44,060 nucleotides of DNA from Bacteroidales bacterium. GTDB lineage: Bacteria > Bacteroidota > Bacteroidia > Bacteroidales > UBA932. The translations under genes and the position numbers were made by a program. Each line of letters starts with the position of its first letter. Positions within the stretch are counted from its first letter, which is position 1. Under the pieces are notes generated by a model. That model saw nothing but the letters and a program-made list of their open reading frames with translations. It searched no databases and had not been told where the DNA came from. Below, in pieces: positions 40,122 to 44,060 of this stretch. The stretch is taken from the NCBI GenBank assembly GCA_017560825.1, contig JAFZED010000029.1, forward strand, positions 1 to 44,060, given 5' to 3'.

Positions 40122-41792
40122 ATGGTTAAAATATTCTGTATAAACACCCAGTCCAGCAAGACCTTTCCTGAAGGTACTTCTCTGCTGGAGATGCTTCCAG
40201 CCTTCGAACAGGAATTTGAGACTCCGTATCCCATTCTCGCAGCCAAGGTTAACAATGTCTGCCAGGGACTGAAGTATCGCGCCTTCAACAGCCGTCAGGT
40301 GGAGTTTCTTGACTACACCTCCTATGCCGGACGAAGCGTCTACTGCAACTCGCTCTGCTTCCTCTTCTGCAAGGCAGCCCAGGACATATTCCCAGGAGGA
40401 AAGGTTACCCTCCGTAGACCGATTTCAAAGGGTTACTTCTGCTCAGTAAACAAGAATGACGGCACAGAACTTACTCATAATGATCTTGAACGTATCAAGG
40501 TGAGAATGAGGGAGATAGTAGATGCTGACCTTCCATTCCGCAGGTATGAGGTGCAGAGGGAGGAGGCGATAGAACTGTTCCGCAGCCTTGGCTACGATGA
40601 CAAGGTAAAGCTGCTGGAGACATCTGCAGACGTCTATGTGAACTATTATACACTTGGTGACACGCCTGACTACTACTACGAGGCATTGTGCGCAAGCACA
40701 GGCTATCTTAAGGTCTGGGACGTGTCGATGTACAGGGGCGGACTCCTTTTGAGAGTGCCGAACAGACACAAGCCGGAGGAACTTGCTCCGTTTGTGGAAC
40801 AACCCAAGACATTCGAAGTCTTCCACGAAAACCTGAAGTGGAACAGGATTATGCGTCTGGACAATGTCGGAGACGTGAATCTTGCCTGCAAAAGGGGAGA
40901 GGCTTCAGACCTTATTATGATAGCTGAGGCCCTTCAGGAGAAAAAGATCGTACAGATTGCAGAGGAAATCGAACGCCGTGTCAACCAGCCGGATCCTGTA
41001 CGTATAGTACTTATCACAGGACCAAGCTCAAGCGGAAAGTCTACATTCTGCAAGCGACTCAGCATTCAGCTCAAGGCCTGCGGTATCCGTCCGATTTCAT
41101 TCTCCACAGATGACTATTTCGTGAACCGCCTTGACACTCCGCGTCTCCCTGACGGCTCGTTTGATTTCGACAACTTCGACACGGTAGACCACCAGTATCT
41201 CCAGAGTGATGTGATGAAACTTCTTGCCGGCGAGACAGTGGATGTGCCTGAATATAACTTTGTTACGGGTCTCAGAGAGTTAAACGGCAAGAAACTCAGG
41301 CTCGAGCCGGGCTCCATCCTTTTGATCGAAGGAATCCACGCCCTGAACCCTCGTCTGACCGACAAGGTGGCCGAGTCATATAAATATAGGATATTCATCA
41401 ACACGATCACCAGCATATCCCTTGACGACCACAACTGCATCCCTACCAGCGACAACCGTCTTCTGCGCCGAATCGTGCGCGACTTCAACAAAGGAGCGTT
41501 CACCGCGCGCGAGTCGATTATGCACTGGCCGAACGTGCGTCGCAGTGAGGTGAAGTGGATATATCCGTACCAGGAATGTGCGGATGTCCTCTTCAATTCG
41601 GCTTATCTTGTGGAGTTTGCCGTGATCCGTGCCCACGCTGAGCGTATCCTGATGACTGTTCCTAAAAACTGTCCGGAGTACAGCGAAGTCCATCGTCTCA
41701 AGAAATTCCTCAGCTATTTTGTGCCTGTTTCCGACAAGGACGTGCCGGCAACCTCCCTCCTGCGCGGCTTCATCGGCGGCAGCAGCCTGTAA
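40122..41792 (+). CDS. Nucleoside (uridine-like) kinase fused to TGS and tRNA-synthetase editing-like domains
   Basis: From ATG 40122 (556 residues). Residues about 1-65 look like a TGS domain (IFCINTQSSKTFPEGTSLLEML). Residues about 70-250 resemble the second additional (editing) domain of threonyl-tRNA synthetase (FCKAAQDIFPGGKVTLRRPISKGYFC), but the HxxxH metal motif is absent. The kinase part (about 285-500) has the P-loop ITGPSSSGKST, then STDDYFVNR, FDFDNFDTVDHQYL and LLIEGIHALNPRL, as in uridine kinase/phosphoribulokinase-type enzymes. The fused form is known in Bacteroidota and its role is uncertain: nucleoside salvage with the front domains possibly regulatory. It is read alone. Confidence 0.87.
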   Translation: MVKIFCINTQSSKTFPEGTSLLEMLPAFEQEFETPYPILAAKVNNVCQGLKYRAFNSRQVEFLDYTSYAGRSVYCNSLCFLFCKAAQDIFPGGKVTLRRPISKGYFCSVNKNDGTELTHNDLERIKVRMREIVDADLPFRRYEVQREEAIELFRSLGYDDKVKLLETSADVYVNYYTLGDTPDYYYEALCASTGYLKVWDVSMYRGGLLLRVPNRHKPEELAPFVEQPKTFEVFHENLKWNRIMRLDNVGDVNLACKRGEASDLIMIAEALQEKKIVQIAEEIERRVNQPDPVRIVLITGPSSSGKSTFCKRLSIQLKACGIRPISFSTDDYFVNRLDTPRLPDGSFDFDNFDTVDHQYLQSDVMKLLAGETVDVPEYNFVTGLRELNGKKLRLEPGSILLIEGIHALNPRLTDKVAESYKYRIFINTITSISLDDHNCIPTSDNRLLRRIVRDFNKGAFTARESIMHWPNVRRSEVKWIYPYQECADVLFNSAYLVEFAVIRAHAERILMTVPKNCPEYSEVHRLKKFLSYFVPVSDKDVPATSLLRGFIGGSSL

Positions 41793-41797
41793 CTTCT

Positions 41798-41832
41798 GTC
41801 ATATCGACCGAGCGAAGCGAGCGGAGATATCT
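41798..41832. repeat. Dispersed palindromic repeat (CGACCGAGCGAAGCGAGCGG type)
   Basis: The 35-base block starting GTCATATCGACC and ending GGAGATATCT lies between two genes. Its ends (ATATC and GATAT) can pair across a core with two CGAGCG copies. Sequences of this GACCGAGCGAAGCGAGnGGAGA style are, as I recall, common after genes in Bacteroidales genomes, so this is probably one copy of a dispersed family. No T-tract. Confidence 0.5.
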
Positions 41833-41866
41833 ATTATATATGTAAATCATTATAACCGAAAATACT

Positions 41867-42898
41867 ATGATCAGACTAGACTGCGATTATATGGAAGGCG
41901 CCCATCCGAAGGTCCTTCAGAAACTTATAGAGACCAACGAGGTCTCGACCCCTGGATATGGTAACGACGCGTTCACCGCTGCAGCAAAGGACAAAGTCCG
42001 TCTCGCCTGCGGCTGCCCGGATGCTGACGTATATTTCCTCGTTGGCGGCACCCAGACCAATGCGACTGTTATCGATGCCCTTCTCGCCCGTCACGAAGGT
42101 GTAATCGCTGCTGAGAGCGGACATATCAACGTTCACGAGTCCGGCGCCATTGAAGCGACAGGACATAAGGTGCTTGTGCTTCCTCAGCACGAGGGCAAGC
42201 TGAAGGCCGAGGAGGTCGAGAAATTCATCGACGATTTCTACGCAGATGAGACATATGAACATATGGTCGCGCCTGGTATGGTGTATATATCCAATCCTAC
42301 TGAGTATGGAACCATATATACATTGGAAGAATTGGCAGATCTCAGTACTGTCTGCGAGCAGGCGGGAATCCCTTTATATATGGACGGCGCCCGTCTTGCA
42401 TATGCTCTTGCTGCTGAAGGTAATGATGTGACTCTCAATGACGTAGCGCGACTTTGTGATGTCTTCTATATTGGAGGAACCAAAGTGGGTGCTCTCTTTG
42501 GTGAGGCTGTTGTAGCTTCTCCCGGATGGCTTCCGCACTTCACTCCGCTGGTAAAGCAGCACGGCGCCCTCCTTGCCAAAGGAAGGCTACTCGGAGTCCA
42601 GTTCGACGCCCTCTTCACAGACGGCCTGTACGAGGAAATCGGCCGCCACGCCGTCTCTCAGGCTATCCGCATACGCGACGCCTTCACCGCCGCCGGCTAC
42701 CCTCCGTTCATCCCGTCTCCAACCAACCAGCAGTTCTTCCGCCTGCCGAACGAAGTCATCGACTCCCTGTCCGACGCCTTCACCTTCGAGTACTGGGGCC
42801 CACGCGGCGAGACCGTCTCGGACATCCGCATAGTAACCAGCTGGGCAACCAGCCCGTCTGACGTCGACGCTTTCATCTCACGGATTCAGAGTCTGTAG
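41867..42898 (+). CDS. Low-specificity threonine aldolase family enzyme
   Basis: This 343-residue PLP-dependent fold-type I enzyme matches threonine aldolases: RLDCDYMEGAHPKVLQKL at the start, STPGYGNDAFTAAAKDKV, FLVGGTQTNATVIDALL, VYISNPTEYGTIYTLEEL, IPLYMDGARLAYAL (the Asp that binds the PLP ring nitrogen) and YIGGTKVGALFGEAVV (the Schiff-base Lys near 205). It would split threonine or allo-threonine into glycine and acetaldehyde, or act as a related beta-eliminating lyase. Length is usual for the family. It is read alone, with the dispersed palindrome upstream and a hairpin 43 bases downstream. Confidence 0.9.
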   Translation: MIRLDCDYMEGAHPKVLQKLIETNEVSTPGYGNDAFTAAAKDKVRLACGCPDADVYFLVGGTQTNATVIDALLARHEGVIAAESGHINVHESGAIEATGHKVLVLPQHEGKLKAEEVEKFIDDFYADETYEHMVAPGMVYISNPTEYGTIYTLEELADLSTVCEQAGIPLYMDGARLAYALAAEGNDVTLNDVARLCDVFYIGGTKVGALFGEAVVASPGWLPHFTPLVKQHGALLAKGRLLGVQFDALFTDGLYEEIGRHAVSQAIRIRDAFTAAGYPPFIPSPTNQQFFRLPNEVIDSLSDAFTFEYWGPRGETVSDIRIVTSWATSPSDVDAFISRIQSL

Positions 42899-42940
42899 CG
42901 ATGTTTTTATAATTTGCTGACTGATAATGCTTTATGTGAT

Positions 42941-42968
42941 ATGCCTGCTGTCGTGATGCAGCAGGCAT
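42941..42968. repeat. GCCTGCTG hairpin, copy 2
   Basis: Perfect 10-base arms ATGCCTGCTG and CAGCAGGCAT surround an 8-base loop. It is related to the hairpin at 4155-4178, in the same orientation and with a shared TTAAGT flank. It could also end the threonine aldolase transcript, though no T-tract follows. Confidence 0.55.
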
Positions 42969-42997
42969 ATTGCTTAAGTGGTTGGTTATCAGGGGCT

Positions 42998-43051
42998 GAG
43001 GTGAGCATAGGCTTTGGGCTGATGTCAATGCAGTAATCCTCGCGGAAGGAT
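42998..43051. repeat. 54-bp direct repeat, copy 1
   Basis: Begins GAGGTGAGCATAGGCTTTGG and matches 43405-43458 at about 45 of 54 positions. The copy ends inside what is, in copy 2, the left arm of a hairpin (AATCCT...). Confidence 0.6.
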
Positions 43052-43074
43052 AATTGTAAATATTATAATAGGAC

Positions 43075-43201
43075 GTGGTCGGCGAATACGCCGGCCGACC
43101 ACTAATTAGTCTATGGAGCACCGTCGCCTGCCATAACCAGGGCCGACGACTCAAAGCAGGCAGCGCGAACTAAACCCGAAGGGTTCGCGCTGCCTGCTTT
43201 G
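43075..43201 (-). repeat. Three-hairpin element, copy B (reverse orientation)
   Basis: On the minus strand the order of copy A is repeated. The first stem-loop (43201-43152) has perfect 19-base arms, CAAAGCAGGCAGCGCGAAC against GTTCGCGCTGCCTGCTTTG. The second (43148-43122) pairs CGTCGGCC with the CGACG side less fully. The third (43102-43075) has perfect 9-base arms GTGGTCGGC and GCCGACCAC. Differences from copy A in the first stem are paired changes (CAGTCAG to CAGGCAG with the partner changing to match), which suggests the stem itself matters. Confidence 0.7.
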
Positions 43202-43320
43202 TGCAGTTATAGGTAATGGCTGCTGTAGGTAGTGAGAGAAGTCTTGATGTGTTCTTACAGACCACGGCCAAAATTTAGGCCCGAGCCATTTCCCACCTGA
43301 AATAGCCTGGCAGCAATTTC

Positions 43321-43405
43321 CCAGTCCTTGTTAAGGCCCCTTTTTAAGGACTAGACCTGCATTTTCTGCTTCCAGTCCTTACAGAGCCCCCTTTTTAAGG
43401 ACTGG
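43321..43405. repeat. Two CCAGTCCTT hairpins, 51 bases apart
   Basis: The units at 43321-43354 and 43372-43405 are each 34 bases long. CCAGTCCTT pairs with AAGGACTAG (one mismatch) in the first and with AAGGACTGG (perfect) in the second, and both share GCCCCnTTTTTAAGG in the middle. Neither has a T-tract outside the stem. Confidence 0.65.
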
Positions 43406-43458
43406 AGGTTAGCATAAGCTTTGGGCTAATGTTAGTGCAGGAATCCTTGCAGAAGAAT
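43405..43458. repeat. 54-bp direct repeat, copy 2
   Basis: Begins GAGGTTAGCATAAGCTTTGG and matches 42998-43051 at about 45 of 54 positions. Its last 17 bases form the left arm of the next hairpin. Confidence 0.6.
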
Positions 43459-43563
43459 CAAGCGTTTTTTCTGCAAGGATTGCTGTTTTTATCCCCAAAG
43501 GCCGTTTTTGAGCCGTCATTTGGAATCCTTGCAGAAAATAGAGGCGTTTCTTCTGCGAGGATT
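43442..43563. repeat. Two AATCCTTGCAGAA hairpins, 82 bases apart
   Basis: Arms AATCCTTGCAGAA and TTCTGCAAGGATT are perfect at 43442-43481. The second pair at 43524-43563 differs at one position. Both loops are exactly 14 bases and share AnGCGTTT-like sequence. They appear to be two copies of one palindromic unit. Confidence 0.7.
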
Positions 43564-43663
43564 AGTGCACCGCCTTTCTGCAGAGTGCCTCCAGCTTCTG
43601 GAGGCACTGCTCGTGCTCGCGCAACTGCTCAAGGATCGCCACGTAGTCCCAGGTGGGGAACAA
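43562..43663 (-). pseudogene. Possible gene remnant or small coiled-coil ORF
   Basis: On the minus strand a 33-codon frame runs from a TTG (directly after an in-frame TAA) to a TAA stop. It has no ATG but reads as protein: WDYVAILEQLREHEQCLQ, then KLEALCRKAVH, a charged amphipathic helix. Such composition is unusual for non-coding DNA here, so it may be the tail of a degraded gene, or chance. An 11-base hairpin with a CTT loop (43584-43608) lies within it. Confidence 0.25.
43584..43608. repeat. Perfect 11-bp hairpin with three-base loop
   Basis: AGTGCCTCCAG and CTGGAGGCACT surround CTT. A second perfect hairpin, AGAAGCGCT and AGCGCTTCT, lies at 43693-43717. Neither is followed by a T-run. 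The stretch from 43720 to 44010 shows nothing I can support. Confidence 0.6.
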
Positions 43664-44012
43664 TTAGAACTATTGGGCCATATGGCCAAAAGAGAAGCGC
43701 TCATAATAAGCGCTTCTATAATCAATACTGATGTTTCGCAATTGTTGCTGATCGTGGGTTATTTTCCGATGCAGAAAGTTAGATAAATTGATTATTAAAG
43801 AGTTCTCTTTTATGATGCCGAAATATTTTTCTACGACGATGCAAAGCATTGATATATAATGATATACAATGAGACTTTGTCCGTCCATACCTAACATTGC
43901 AAAGATAGACATTTGGATTGTATTTGCAAATCATTTCTAGTGTATTATCGCTGTTAATAGCTATGTTGATGTGGTCCTCAAAAAGATACTTTTAAAATTT
44001 ATGGCATCTATA

Positions 44013-44043
44013 TTGCAAACAAATTTGTTTATTTTTATATTTG
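44013..44043 (+). promoter_or_regulatory. Strong promoter with a palindrome in its spacer
   Basis: TTG (44013-44015), a 20-base spacer and TATATTTG (44036-44043) match the Bacteroidota consensus exactly. The spacer contains the perfect 14-base palindrome AAACAAATTTGTTT (44017-44030), well placed for a repressor. An ATG follows eight bases after the -7 box. Confidence 0.7.
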
Positions 44044-44050
44044 CACAACT

Positions 44051-44060
44051 ATGAGAGAGA
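44051..44060 (+). CDS. Start of a gene leaving the window
   Basis: ATG at 44051 follows a consensus promoter and opens M-R-E before the window ends. The very short leader (ATG within about 10 bases of the -7 box) would make the transcript nearly leaderless, so the true start may be further right. Identity cannot be told. Confidence 0.35.

Noticed and set aside
43670-43912. 80-codon minus-strand frame in the right-hand gap
   Set aside because: It has no domain, no promoter or ribosome site and crosses a hairpin; it looks like chance.

Overview
This window reads as chromosomal DNA from a member of the Bacteroidota, most likely the Bacteroidales. The support is a V-type ATPase operon with a DUF2764 gene, Bacteroidota-type promoters (TTG, about 20 bases, then TAnnTTTG) before many genes, weak or absent Shine-Dalgarno sites, and a gene set typical of gut Bacteroidales: DUF4301, DUF4250, DUF721 next to recF, S46 dipeptidyl-peptidase, GH89, OadB/OadG, and a fused TGS/uridine kinase. 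The genus cannot be fixed from the sequence alone. Base composition looks close to 50% GC.

Layout: (1) 1-3225, a leftward V-ATPase operon E, DUF2764, A, B, running off the left edge. (2) 3256-4580, a gene-poor stretch full of hairpins, tandem repeats and a possible terminal-inverted-repeat element. (3) 4580-10794, leftward oadG, oadB, metH, metF: a sodium-pump decarboxylase pair, then methionine synthase with its folate reductase. (4) 10805-16600, leftward TPR protein and YebC regulator, divergent from a rightward recF, DUF721, pdxB, DUF4301 group. (5) 16621-20520, a divergent pair resembling the two halves of heparan glucosamine processing (HGSNAT-like membrane protein and GH89 alpha-N-acetylglucosaminidase). 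(6) 20514-27129, a THUMP-like methyltransferase, phosphohexomutase, choloylglycine-hydrolase-family amidase and S46 peptidase. (7) 27223-30525, a PspC, PadR, PspC envelope-stress type operon divergent from a porin. (8) 30522-34894, a dicarboxylate/amino-acid symporter and a clpS, clpA, aat N-degron operon. (9) 34950-37850, a putative DNA-binding protein followed by a lipoprotein with four Ig-like (Big_2) repeats. (10) 38052-42898, single housekeeping-type genes (DUF2147, FKBP, SGNH hydrolase, DUF4250, nucleoside kinase, threonine aldolase). (11) 42899-44050, a second gene-poor hairpin-rich stretch, ending in a strong promoter with a palindrome in its spacer and the first codons of a gene that leaves the window.

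The two most unusual signals are not genes. First, reading the whole window I found no CATG tetranucleotide at all, where about 170 would be expected in 44 kb; codon choice visibly bends around it (His is CAC before G, and codons before ATG do not end in C). Second, the two gene-poor stretches, 39 kb apart, carry related structured elements: a roughly 130-base run of three hairpins occurs once in each, in opposite orientation, with other hairpin families around it.
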